DNA from: Saposhnikovia divaricata
Lineage: Eukaryota; Streptophyta; Magnoliopsida; Apiales; Apiaceae
NCBI GenBank assembly: GCA_036435485.1
Contig: CM071599.1
Coordinates: 1,550,001 to 1,614,000 of the forward strand
Direction of reading: 5' to 3'
DNA: 64,000 nt
In this document: positions 35,701 to 48,201 of the stretch, piece after piece
How the letters are laid out: every line of letters begins with the position of its first letter
Position numbering within the stretch: the stretch's first letter is position 1
The notes under the pieces: model-generated
Seen by the model: the letters and a program-made list of their open reading frames with translations, nothing else
What the model was told of the DNA's origin: nothing
The model's database searches: none
Program-made: the position numbers and the translations under genes

Positions 35701-38176
35701 CTCAAAGTGGTTAGTACACGGGATATTGTTAAAAATCGAGTTGGACCATTTTAGGGATATTTTTACATATTTTGTTCCTATGGGTTATTGAAATTCAACA
35801 AAATTTTATTTGACGCGGGTCGAACCTGAATCGGAGCTGATATGATCGAAACTCGGTTTTCGGATAATCCTCAAAGTGGTTAGTACACGGGATATTGTTA
35901 AAAATCGAGTTGGACCATTTTAGGGATATTTTTACATATTTTGTTCCTATGGGTTATTGGAATTCAACGAAATTTTATTTGACGCAGTTCGGACTGGAAT
36001 CGGAGCTGATATAATCGAAACTCGGTTTTCGAAAAATTCTCAAAGGGGTTAGTACACGGGATATTGTTAAAAATCAAGTCGGACCATTTTGTGGATATTT
36101 TTACATATTTTGTTCCTGTGGGTTTTTTGGAATTCAACGAAATTTTATTTGACGCAGTTCGGATCGGCATCGGAGCTGATATAATCGAAACTCGGTTTTT
36201 GAAAAATTCTCAAAGGGGTTAGTACACGGGATATTGTTAAAAATCAAGTCGGACCATTTTGTGGATATTTTTATATATTTTGTTCCTATGGGTTATTGAA
36301 ATTTAACAAAATTTTATTTGTCGTGGGTCGAACCTGAATCGGAGGTGATATGATCGAAACTCGGTTTTCGGATAATCCTCAAAGTGGTTAGTACACGGGA
36401 TATTGTTAAAAATTGAGTCACACCATTTTGTGGATATTTTTACATATTTTGTTCCTATGGGTTATTGGAATTCAACGAAATTTTATTTGATGCAGTTCGG
36501 ACCGGAATCGGAGCTGATATAATCGAAACTCGGTTTTTGAAAAATTCCCAAAGGGGTTGGTACACGGGATATTGTTAAAAATCAAGTCGGACCATTTTTG
36601 GATATTTTTACATATTTTGTTCCTATGGGTTATTGAAATTCAACAAAATTTTACTTGACGCGGGTCGAACCTGAATCGGAGCTGATATGGTCGAAACTCG
36701 GTTTTCGGATAATCCTCAAAGTGGTTAGTACACGGGATATTGTTAAAAATCGAGTTGGACCATTTTAGGGATATTTTTACATATTTTGTTCCTATGGGTT
36801 ATTGGAATTCAACGAAATTTTATTTGACGCAGTTCGGACTGGAATCGGAGCTGATATAATCGAAACTCGGTTTTCGAAAAATTCTCAAAGGGGTTAGTAC
36901 ACGGGATATTGTTAAAAATCAAGTCGGACCATTTTGTGGATATTTTTACATATTTTGTTCCTGTGGGTTTTTGGAATTCAACGAAATTTTATTGGACGCA
37001 GTCCGGATCGGAATCGGAGCTTATATAATCGAAACTCGGTTTTTGAAAAATTCTCAAAGGGGTTAGTACACGGGATATTGTTAAAAATCAAGTCGGACCA
37101 TTTTGTGGATATTTTTATATATTTTGTTCCTATGGGTTATTGAAATTTAACAAAATTTTATTTGACGCGGGTCGAACCTGAATCGGAGCTGATATGATCG
37201 AAACTCGGTTTTCGGATAATCCTCAAAGTGGTTAGTACACGGGATATTGTTAAAAATTGAGTCGGACCATTTTGTGGATATTTTTACATATTTTGTTCCT
37301 ATGGGTTATTGGAATTCAACGAAATTTTATTTGGCGCAATTCGGACCGGAATCGGAGCTGATATGATCAAGACTCGGTTTTCGAAAATTCTCACAGGGGT
37401 TAGTACACGGGATATTGTTAAAAATCAAGTCGGACCATTTTGTGGATATTTTTACATATTTTGTTCCTATGGGTTATTGGAATTCAACGAAATTTTATTT
37501 GACGCAGTTCGGACCGGAATCGGAGCTGATATAATCGAAACTCGGTTTTTGAAAAATTCCCAAAGGGGTTAGTACACGGGATATTGTTAAAAATCAAGTC
37601 GGACCATTTTTGGATATTTTTACATATTTTGTTCCTATGGGTTATTGAAATTCAACAAAATTTTATTTGACGCGGGTCGAACCTGAATCGGAGCTGATAT
37701 GATCGAAACTCGGTTTTCGGATAATCCTCAAAGTGGTTAGTACACGGGATATTGTTAAAAATCGAGTTGGACCATTTTAGGGATATTTTTACATATTTTG
37801 TTCCTATGGGTTATTGGAATTCAACGAAATTTTATTTGACGCAGTTCGGACTGGAATCGGAGCTGATATAATCGAAACTCGGTTTTCGAAAAATTCTCAA
37901 AGGGGTTAGTACACGGGATATTGTTAAAAATCAAGTCGGACCATTTTGTGGATATTTTTACATATTTTGTTCCTGTGGGTTTTTTGGAATTCAACGAAAT
38001 TTTATTTGACGCAGTTCGGATCGGAATCGGAGCTGATATAATCGAAACTCGGTTTTTGAAAAATTCTCAAAGGGGTTAGTACACGGGATATTGTTAAAAA
38101 TCAAGTCGGACCATTTTGTGGATATTTTTATATATTTTGTTCCTATGGGTTATTGAAATTTAACAAAATTTTATTT
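35700..38176 (+). repeat. 11-mer HOR, copy 3, with a tandem two-monomer repeat
   Basis: Just after 35.7 kb two GAGTTGG / TTTAGGG monomers and two GCGGG monomers alternate, a local two-monomer duplication. The TTGTCGTGGGTCG marker is at 36320, 5,390 bp after copy 2. From 36.69 kb onward the order and variants of copy 1 return at a shift of 7,247 bp (TATTGGACGCAGTCC monomer near 36.96 kb, type c at 37309, GGGTTTTTTGG at 37978 against 30731). Confidence 0.77.
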
Positions 38177-38689
38177 GACGCGGGTCGAACCTGAATCGGA
38201 GCTAATATGATCGAAACTCGGTTTTCGGATAATCCTCAAAGTGGTTAGTACACGGGATATTGTTAAAAATTGAGTCGGACCATTTTGTGGATATTTTTAC
38301 ATATTTTGTTCCTATGGGTTATTGGAATTCAACGAAATTTTATTTGGCGCAATTCGGACCGGAATCGGAGCTGATATGATCAAGACTCGGTTTTCGAAAA
38401 TTCTCACAGGGGTTAGTACACGGGATATTGTTAAAAATCAAGTCGGACCATTTTGTGGATATTTTTACATATTTTGTTCCTATGGGTTATTGGAATTCAA
38501 CGAAATTTTATTTGACGCAGTTCGGACCGGAATCGGAGCTGATATAATCGAAACTCGGTTTTTGAAAAATTCCCAACGGGGTTAGTACACGGGATATTGT
38601 TAAAAATCAAGTCGGACCATTTTTGGATATTTTTACATATTTTGTTCCTATGGGTTATTGAAATTCAACAAAATTTTATTTGACGCGGG
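37309..38689 (+). repeat. Hexamer HOR (1,012-1,013 bp), first copies
   Basis: Type c starts at 37309 and 38322 lie 1,013 bp apart. The hexamer order is type c (168), type a with TTCCCAAAGG (169), EcoRI-less GCGGG with CCATTTTTGG (168), GAGTTGG/TTTAGGG with GGACTGG (169), CCTGTGGGTTTTTGG with CGGATCGG (169; one T longer here), and type b (169). The expected sum without the extra T is 1,012 bp, which is the spacing seen again at 41191-42203 and 42708-43720. Confidence 0.83.
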
Positions 38690-41053
38690 TCGAACCTGAA
38701 TCGGAGCTGATATGATCGAAACTCGGTTTTCGGATAATCCTCAAAGTGGTTAGTACACGGGATATTGTTAAAAATCGAGTTGGACCATTTTAGGGATATT
38801 TTTACATATTTTGTTCCTATGGGTTATTGGAATTCAACGAAATTTTATTTGACGCAGTTCGGACTGGAATCGGAGCTGATATAATCGAAACTCGGTTTTT
38901 GAAAAATTCCCAAAGGGGTTAGTACACGGGATATTGTTAAAAATCAAGTCGGACCATTTTGTGGATATTTTTACATATTTTTTTCCTATGGGTTATTAGA
39001 ATTCAACGAAATTTTATTTGACGCAGTTCGGACCGGAATCGGAGCTGATATAATCGAAACTCGGTTTTTGAAAAATTCCCAAAGGGGTTAGTACACGGGA
39101 TATTGTTAAAAATCAAGTCGGACCATTTTGTGGATATTTTTACATATTTTGTTCCTATGGGTTATTGGAATTCAACGAAATTTTATTTGACGCAGTTCGG
39201 ACCGGAATCGGAGCTGATATAATCGAAACTCGGTTTTTGAAAAATTCCCAAAGGGGTTAGTACACGGGATATTGTTAAAAATCAAGTCGGACCATTTTTG
39301 GATATTTTTACATATTTTGTTCCTATGGGTTATTGAAATTCAACAAAATTTTATTTGACGCGGGTCGAACCTGAATCGGAGCTGATATGATCGAAACTCG
39401 GTTTTCGGATAATCCTCAAAGTGGTTAGTACACGGGATATTGTTAAAAATCGAGTTGGACCATTTTAGGGATATTTTTACATATTTTGTTCCTATGGGTT
39501 ATTGGAATTCAACGAAATTTTATTTGACGCAGTTCAGACTGGAATCGGAGCTGATATAATCGAAACTCGGTTTTCGAAAAATTCTCAAAGGGGTTAGTAC
39601 ACGGGATATTGTTAAAAATCAAGTCGGACCATTTTGTGGATATTTTTACATATTTTGTTCCTGTGGGTTTTTGGAATTCAACGAAATTTTATTTGACGCA
39701 GTTCGGATCGGAATCGGAGCTGATATAATCGAAACTCGGTTTTTGAAAAATTCTCAAAGGGGTTAGTACACGGGATATTGTTAAAAATCAAGTCGGACCA
39801 TTTTGTGGATATTTTTATATATTTTGTTCCTATGGGTTATTGAAATTCAACAAAATTTTATTTGACGCGGGTCGAACCTGAATCGGAGCTGATATGATCG
39901 AAACTCGGTTTTCGGATAATCCTCAAAGTGGTTAGTACACGGGATATTGTTAAAAATCGAGTTGGACCATTTTAGGGATATTTTTACATATTTTGTTCCT
40001 ATGGGTTATTGGAATTCAACGAAATTTTATTTGACGCAGTTCGGACTGGAATCGGAGCTGATATAATCGAAACTCGGTTTTTGAAAAATTCCCAAAGGGG
40101 TTAGTACACGGGATATTGTTAAAAATCAAGTCGGACCATTTTGTGGATATTTTTACATATTTTTTTCCTATGGGTTATTAGAATTCAACGAAATTTTATT
40201 TGACGCAGTTCGGACCGGAATCGGAGCTGATATAATCGAAACTCGGTTTTTGAAAAATTCCCAAAGGGGTTAGTACACGGGATATTGTTAAAAATCAAGT
40301 CGGACCATTTTGTGGATATTTTTACATATTTTGTTCCTATGGGTTATTGGAATTCAACGAAATTTTATTTGACGCAGTTCGGACCGGAATCGGAGCTGAT
40401 ATAATCGAAACTCGGTTTTTGAAAAATTCCCAAAGGGGTTAGTACACGGGATATTGTTAAAAATCAAGTCGGACCATTTTTGGATATTTTTACATATTTT
40501 GTTCCTATGGGTTATTGAAATTCAACAAAATTTTATTTGACGCGGGTCGAACCTGAATCGGAGCTGATATGATCGAAACTCGGTTTTCGGATAATCCTCA
40601 AAGTGGTTAGTACACGGGATATTGTTAAAAATCGAGTTGGACCATTTTAGGGATATTTTTACATATTTTGTTCCTATGGGTTATTGGAATTCAACGAAAT
40701 TTTATTTGACGCAGTTCAGACTGGAATCGGAGCTGATATAATCGAAACTCGGTTTTCGAAAAATTCTCAAAGGGGTTAGTACACGGGATATTGTTAAAAA
40801 TCAAGTCGGACCATTTTGTGGATATTTTTACATATTTTGTTCCTGTGGGTTTTTGGAATTCAACGAAATTTTATTTGACGCAGTTCGGATCGGAATCGGA
40901 GCTGATATAATCGAAACTCGGTTTTTGAAAAATTCTCAAAGGGGTTAGTACACGGGATATTGTTAAAAATCAAGTCGGACCATTTTGTGGATATTTTTAT
41001 ATATTTTGTTCCTATGGGTTATTGAAATTTAACAAAATTTTATTTGACGCGGG
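38690..41053 (+). repeat. Seven-monomer tandem duplication (2 x 1,182 bp)
   Basis: The marker ACATATTTTTTTCCTATGG followed by TTAGAATTC occurs with its EcoRI site at 38999 and again at 40181, 1,182 bp apart. The GCAGTTCAGACTGG and CGGATCGG monomers follow in both copies at the same distance. The seam lies in a hybrid monomer near 39.80-39.96 kb that joins TATATATTTTG (type b) to TTGAAATTCAACAAAA (the other EcoRI-less type). Exact ends could shift within one monomer. Confidence 0.82.
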
Positions 41054-44000
41054 TCGAACCTGAATCGGAGCTGATATGATCGAAACTCGGTTTTCGGATA
41101 ATCCTCAAAGTGGTTAGTACACGGGATATTGTTAAAAATTGAGTCGGACCATTTTGTGGATATTTTTACATATTTTGTTCCTATGGGTTATTGGAATTCA
41201 ACGAAATTTTATTTGGCGCAATTCGGACCGGAATCGGAGCTGATATGATCAAGACTCGGTTTTCGAAAATTCTCACAGGGGTTAGTACACGGGATATTGT
41301 TAAAAATCAAGTCGGACCATTTTGTGGATATTTTTACATATTTTGTTCCTATGGGTTATTGGAATTCAACGAAATTTTATTTGACGCAGTTCGGACCGGA
41401 ATCGGAGCTGATATAATCGAAACTCGGTTTTTGAAAAATTCCCAAAGGGGTTAGTACACGGGATATTGTTAAAAATCAAGTCGGACCATTTTTGGATATT
41501 TTTACATATTTTGTTCCTATGGGTTATTGAAATTCAACAAAATTTTATTTGACGCGGGTCGAACCTGAATCGGAGCTGATATGATCGAAACTCAGTTTTC
41601 GGATAATCCTCAAAGTGGTTAGTACACGGGATATTGTTAAAAATCGAGTTGGACCATTTTAGGGATATTTTTACATATTTTGTTCCTATGGGTTATTGGA
41701 ATTCAACGAAATTTTATTTGACGCAGTTCGGACTGGAATCGGAGCTGATATAATCGAAACTCGGTTTTTGAAAAATTCCCAAAGGGGTTAGTACACGGGA
41801 TATTGTTAAAAATCAAGTCGGACCATTTTGTGGATATTTTTACATATTTTGTTCCTGTGGGTTTTTGGAATTCAACGAAATTTTATTTGACGCAGTTCGG
41901 ATCGGAATCGGAGCTGATATAATCGAAACTCGGTTTTTGAAAAATTCTCAAAGGGGTTAGTACACGGGATATTGTTAAAAATCAAGTCGGACCATTTTGT
42001 GGATATTTTTATATATTTTGTTCCTATGGGTTATTGAAATTTAACAAAATTTTATTTGACGCGGGTCGAACCTGAATCGGAGCTGATATGATCGAAACTC
42101 GGTTTTCGGATAATCCTCAAAGTGGTTAGTACACGGGATATTGTTAAAAATTGAGTCGGACCATTTTGTGGATATTTTTACATATTTTGTTCCTATGGGT
42201 TATTGGAATTCAACGAAATTTTATTTGGCGCAATTCGGACCGGAATCGGAGCTGATATGATCAAGACTCGGTTTTCGAAAATTCTCACAGGGGTTAGTAC
42301 ACGGGATATTGTTAAAAATCAAGTCGGACCATTTTGTGGATATTTTTACATATTTTGTTCCTATGGGTTATTGGAATTCAACGAAATTTTATTTGACGCA
42401 GTTCGGACCGGAATCGGAGCTGATATAATCGAAACTCGGTTTTTGAAAAATTCCCAAAGGGGTTAGTACACGGGATATTGTTAAAAATCAAGTCGGACCA
42501 TTTTTGGATATTTTTACATATTTTGTTCCTATGGGTTATTGAAATTCAACAAAATTTTATTTGACGCGGGTCGAACCTGAATCGGAGCTGATATGATCGA
42601 AACTCAGTTTTCGGATAATCCTCAAAGTGGTTAGTACACGGGATATTGTTAAAAATCGAGTTGGACCATTTTAGGGATATTTTTACATATTTTGTTCCTA
42701 TGGGTTATTGGAATTCAACGAAATTTTATTTGACGCAGTTCGGACCGGAATCGGAGCTGATATGATCAAGACTCGGTTTTCGAAAATTCTCACAGAGGTT
42801 AGTACACGGGATATTGTTAAAAATCAAGTCGGACCATTTTGTGGATATTTTTACATATTTTGTTCCTATGGGTTATTGGAATTCAACGAAATTTTATTTG
42901 ACGCAGTTCGGACCGGAATCGGAGCTGATATAATCGAAACTCGGTTTTTGAAAAATTCCCAAAGGGGTTAGTACACGGGATATTGTTAAAAATCAAGTCG
43001 GACCATTTTTGGATATTTTTACATATTTTGTTCCTATGGGTTATTGAAATTCAACAAAATTTTATTTGACGCGGGTCGAACCTGAATCGGAGCTGATATG
43101 ATCGAAACTCGGTTTTCGGATAATCCTCAAAGTGGTTAGTACACGGGATATTGTTAAAAATCGAGTTGGACCATTTTAGGGATATTTTTACATATTTTGT
43201 TCCTATGGGTTATTGGAATTCAACGAAATTTTATTTGACGCAGTTCAGACTGGAATCGGAGCTGATATAATCGAAACTCGGTTTTCGAAAAATTCTCAAA
43301 GGGGTTAGTACACGGGATATTGTTAAAAATCAAGTCGGACCATTTTGTGGATATTTTTACATATTTTGTTCCTGTGGGTTTTTGGAATTCAACGAAATTT
43401 TATTTGACGCAGTTCGGATCGGAATCGGAGCTGATATAATCGAAACTCGGTTTTTGAAAAATTCTCAAAGGGGTTAGTACACGGGATATTGTTAAAAATC
43501 AAGTCGGACCATTTTGTGGATATTTTTATATATTTTGTTCCTATGGGTTATTGAAATTTAACAAAATTTTATTTGACGCGGGTCGAACCTGAATCGGAGC
43601 TGATATGATCGAAACTCGGTTTTCGGATAATCCTCAAAGTGGTTAGTACACGGGATATTGTTAAAAATTGAGTCGGACCATTTTGTGGATATTTTTACAT
43701 ATTTTGTTCCTATGGGTTATTGGAATTCAACGAAATTTTATTTGGCGCAATTCGGACCGGAATCGGAGCTGATATAATCAAGACTCGGTTTTCGAAAATT
43801 CTCACAGGGGTTAGTACACGGGATATTGTTAAAAATCAAGTCGGACCATTTTGTGGATATTTTTACATATTTTGTTCCTATGGGTTATTGGAATTCAACG
43901 AAATTTTATTTGACGCAGTTCGGACCGGAATCGGAGCTGATATAATCGAAACTCGGTTTTTGAAAAATTCCCAAAGGGGTTAGTACACGGGATATTGTTA

Positions 44001-44160
44001 AAAATCAAGTCGGACCATTTTTGGATATTTTTACATATTTTGTTCCTATGGGTTATTGAAATTCAACAAAATTTTATTTGACGCGGGTCGAACCTGAATC
44101 GGAGCTGATATGATCGAAACTCAGTTTTCGGATAATCCTCAAAGTGGTTAGTACACGGGA
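41054..44160 (+). repeat. Hexamer HOR (1,012 bp), later copies
   Basis: Type c starts are at 41191, 42203, 42708 and 43720. Two intervals are 1,012 bp; the middle one is 505 bp because monomers were lost through a hybrid near 42.67-42.83 kb that begins as GAGTTGG/TTTAGGG with GCAGTTCGGACC and ends as GATCAAGACTC. Private lineage markers include CTCAGTTTTCGG near 41592, 42604 and 44122, CACAGAGG near 42791, and GATATAATCAAGAC near 43776. Confidence 0.82.
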
Positions 44161-45744
44161 TATTGTTAAAAATCGAGTTGGACCATTTTAGGGATATTTT
44201 TACATATTTTGTTCCTATGGGTTATTGGAATTCAACGAAATTTCATTTGACGCAGTTCAGACTGGAATCGGAGCTGATATAATCGAAACTCGGTTTTTGA
44301 AAAATTCCCAAAGGGGTTAGTACACGGGATATTGTTAAAAATCAAGTCGGACCATTTTGTGGATATTTTTACATATTTTGTTCCTATGGGTTATTGGAAT
44401 TCAACGAAATTTTATTTGACGCAGTTCGGACCGGAATCGGAGCTGATATAATCGAAACTCGGTTTTTGAAAAATTCCCAAAGGGGTTAGTACACGGGATA
44501 TTGTTAAAAATCAAGTCGGACCATTTTGTGGATATTTTTACATATTTTGTTCCTATGGGTTATTGGAATTCAACGAAATTTTATTTGACGCAGTTCGGAC
44601 CGGAATCGGAGCTGATATAATCGAAACTCGGTTTTTGAAAAATTCCCAAAGGGGTTAGTGCACGGGATATTATTAAAAATCAAGTCGGACCATTTTGTGG
44701 ATATTTTTACATATTTTGTTCCTATGGGTTATTTGAATTCAACGAAATTTTATTTGATGCAGTTCGGACCGGAATCGGAGCTGATTTAATCGAAACTCGG
44801 TTTTTGAAAAATTCCCAAAGGGGTTAGTACACGGGATATTGTTAAAATTCAAGTCGGACCATTTTTGGATATTTTTACATATTTTGTTCCTATGGGTTAT
44901 TGAAATTCAACAAAATTTTATTTGACGCGGGTCGAACCTGAATCGGAGCTGATATGATCGAAACTCGGTTTTCGGATAATCCTCAAAGTGGTTAGTACAC
45001 GGGATATTGTTAAAAATCGAGTTGGACCATTTTAGGGATATTTTTACAAATTTTGTTCCTATGGGTTCTTGGAATTCAACGAAATTTTATTTGACGCAGT
45101 TCGGACTGGAATCGGAGCTGATATAATCGAAACTCGGTTTTCGAAAAATTCTCAAAGGGGTTAGTACACGGGATATTGTTAAAAATCAAGTCGGACCATT
45201 TTGTGGATATTTTTACATATTTTGTTCCTGTGGGTTATTGGAATTCAACGAAATTTTATTTGACGCAGTTCGGACCGGAATCGGAGCTGATATAATCGAA
45301 ACTCGGTTTTTGAAAAATTCTCAAAGGGGTTAGTACACGGGATATTGTTAAAAATCAAGTCAGACCATTTTGTGGATATTTTTACATATTTTGTTCCTGT
45401 GGGTTATTGGAATTCAACGAAATTTTATTTGACGCAGTTCGGACCGGAATCGGAGCTGATATAATCGAAACTCGGTTTTTGAAAAATTCTCAAAGGGGTT
45501 AGTACACGGGATATTGTTAAAAATCAAGTCGGACCATTTTGTGGATATTTTTATATATTTTGTTCCTATGGGTTATTGAAATTTAACAAAATTTTATTTG
45601 ACGCGGGTCGAACCTGAATCGAAGCTGATATGATCGAAACTCGGTTTTCGGATAATCCTCAAAGTGGTTAGTACACGGGATATTGTTAAAAATTGAGTCG
45701 GACCATTTTGTGGATATTTTTACATATTTTGTTCCTATGGGTTA
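44160..45744 (+). repeat. Mixed block with fourth GGGTTCTTGG copy
   Basis: A GAGTTGG monomer with TTTCATTTGACG (near 44243) leads into three type a monomers with TTCCCAAAGG, then GTGCACGGGATATTATT, ATTTGAATTC with GATGCAGTTC, TTAAAATTCAAG, GCGGG, and the GGGTTCTTGG monomer at 45063. This series matches 21.4-22.1, 24.9-25.6 and 31.9-32.5 kb. It then runs into type a, type a with AAGTCAGACC, and type b with GAATCGAAG. Confidence 0.75.
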
Positions 45745-48201
45745 TTGGAATTCAACGAAATTTTATTTGGCGCAATTCGGACCGGAATCGGAGCTGATAT
45801 GATCAAAACTCGGTTTTCGAAAATTCTCACAGGGGTTAGTACACGGGATATTGTTAAAAATCAAGTCGGACCATTTTGTGGATATTATTACATATTTTGT
45901 TCCTATGGGTTATTGGAATTCAACGAAATTTTATTTTGCGCAATTCGGACCGGAATCGGAGCTGATATGATCAAAACTCGGTTTTCGAAAATTCTCAAAG
46001 GGGTTAGTACACGGGATATTGTTAAAAATCAAGTCGGACCATTTTGTGGATATTTTTACATATTTTGTTCCTGTGGGTTATTGGAATTCAACGAAATTTT
46101 ATTTGACGCAGTTCGGACCGGAATCGGAGCTGTTATAATCGAAACTCGGTTTTTGAAAAATTCCCAAAGGGGTTAGTACACGGGATATTGTTAAAAATCA
46201 AGTCGGACCATTTTGTGGATATTTTTACATATTTTGTTCCAATGGGTTATTGGAATTCAACGAAATTTTATTTGACGCAGTTCGGACCGGAATCGGAGCT
46301 GATATAATCGAAACTCGGTTTTTGAAAAATTCCCAAAGGGGTTAGTGCACGGGATATTATTAAAAATCAAGTCGGACCATTTTGTGGATATTTTTACATA
46401 TTTTGTTCCTATGGGCTATTGGAATTCAACGAAATTTTATTTGATGCAGTTCGGACCGGAATCGGAGCTGATATAATCGAAACTCGGTTTTTGAAAAATT
46501 CCCAAAGGGGTTAGTACACGGGATATTGTTAAAAATCAAGTCGGACCATTTTTGGATATTTTTACATATTTTGTTCCTATGGGTTATTGAAATTCAACAA
46601 AATTTTATTTGACGCGGGTCGAACCTGAATCGGAGCTGATATGATCGAAACTCGGTTTTCGGATAATCCTCAAAGTGGTTAGTACACGGGATATTGTTAA
46701 AAATCGAGTTGGACCATTTTAGGGATATTTTTACAAATTCTGTTCCTGTGGGTTATTGGAATTCAACGAAATTTTATTTGACGCAGTTCGGACTGCAATC
46801 GGAGCTGATAATCGAAACTCGGTTTTCGAAAAATTCTCAAAGGGGTTAGTACACGGGATATTGTTAAAAATCAAGTCGGACCATTTTGTGGATATTTTTA
46901 CATATTTTGTTCCTGTGGGTTATTGGAATTCAACGAAATTTTATTTGACGCAGTTCGGACCGGAATCGGAGCTGATATAATCGAAACTCGGTTTTTGAAA
47001 AATTCTCAAAGGGGTTAGTACACGGGATATTGTTAAAAATCAAGTCGGACCATTTTGTGGATATTTTTACATATTTTGTTCCTGTGGATTATTGGAATTC
47101 AACGAAATTTTATTTGACGCAGTTCGGACCGGAATCGGAGCTGATATTATCGAAACTCGGTTTTTGAAAAATTCTCAAAGGGGTTAGTACACGGGATATT
47201 GTTAAAAATCAAGTCGGACCATTTTGTGGATATTTTTATATATTTTGTTCCTATGGGTTATTGAAATTTAACAAAATTTTATTTGACGCGGGTCGAACCT
47301 GAATCGGAGCTGATATGATCGAAACTCGGTTTTTGGATAATACTCAAAGTGGTTAGTACACGGGATATTGTTAAAAATTGAGTCGGACCATTTTGTGGAT
47401 ATTTTTACATATTTTGTTCCTATGGGTTATTGGAATTCAACGAAATTTTATTTGGCGCAATTCGGACCGGAATCGGAGCTGATATGATCAAAACTCGGTT
47501 TTCGAAAATTCTCACAGGGGTTAGTACACGGGATATTGTTAAAAATCAAGTCGGACCATTTTGTGGATATTATTACATATTTTGTTCCTATGGGTTATTG
47601 GAATTCAACGAAATTTTATTTTGCGCAATTCGGACCGGAATCGGAGCTGATATGATCAAAACTCGGTTTTCGAAAATTCTCAAAGGGGTTAGTACACGGG
47701 ATATTGTTAAAAATCAAGTCGGACCATTTTGTGGATATTTTTACATATTTTGTTCCTATGGGTTATTGGAATTCAACGAAATTTTATTTGACGCGGGTCG
47801 AACCTGAATCGGAGCTGATATGATCGAAACTCGGTTTTCGGATAATCCTCAAAGTGGTTAGTACACGGGATATTGTTAAAAATCGAGTCGGACCATTTTA
47901 GGGATATTTTTACATATTTTGTTCCTATGGGTTATTGGAATTCAACGAAATTTTATTTGACGCAGTTCGGACCGGAATCGGAGCTGATATTATCGAAACT
48001 CGGTTTTCGGAAAATTCTCAAAGGGGTTAGTACACGGGATATTGTTAAAAATCAAGTCAGACCATTTTGTGGATATTTTTATATATTTTGTTCCTATGGG
48101 TTATTGAAATTTAACAAAATTTTATTTGACGCGGGTCGAACCTGAATCGGAGCTGATATGATCGAAACTCGGTTTTCGGATAATCCTCAAAGTGGTTAGT
48201 A
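45745..48201 (+). repeat. 10-mer-spaced block with TATTATTACAT tetrad
   Basis: Type c followed by the TATTATTACAT / TTTTGCGCAATTC monomer starts at 45745 and at 47430, 1,685 bp apart. The first copy continues into TTCCTGTGGG type a; the second continues into GCGGG and then TTTAGGG with GATATTATCG, the same tetrad as at 3930, 11521, 53828 and 63099. Near 46808 one monomer reads GGAGCTGATAATCG, two bases shorter than GGAGCTGATATAATCG, with GGACTGCAATCGG just before; I saw this deletion only once. Confidence 0.77.

Noticed and set aside
35964..36170. A 68-codon reverse-strand open frame
   Set aside because: It is opened by the private variants GGACTGG, the extra T and GGATCGGCATCGG in neighbouring monomers; antisense of the satellite, with no independent support.
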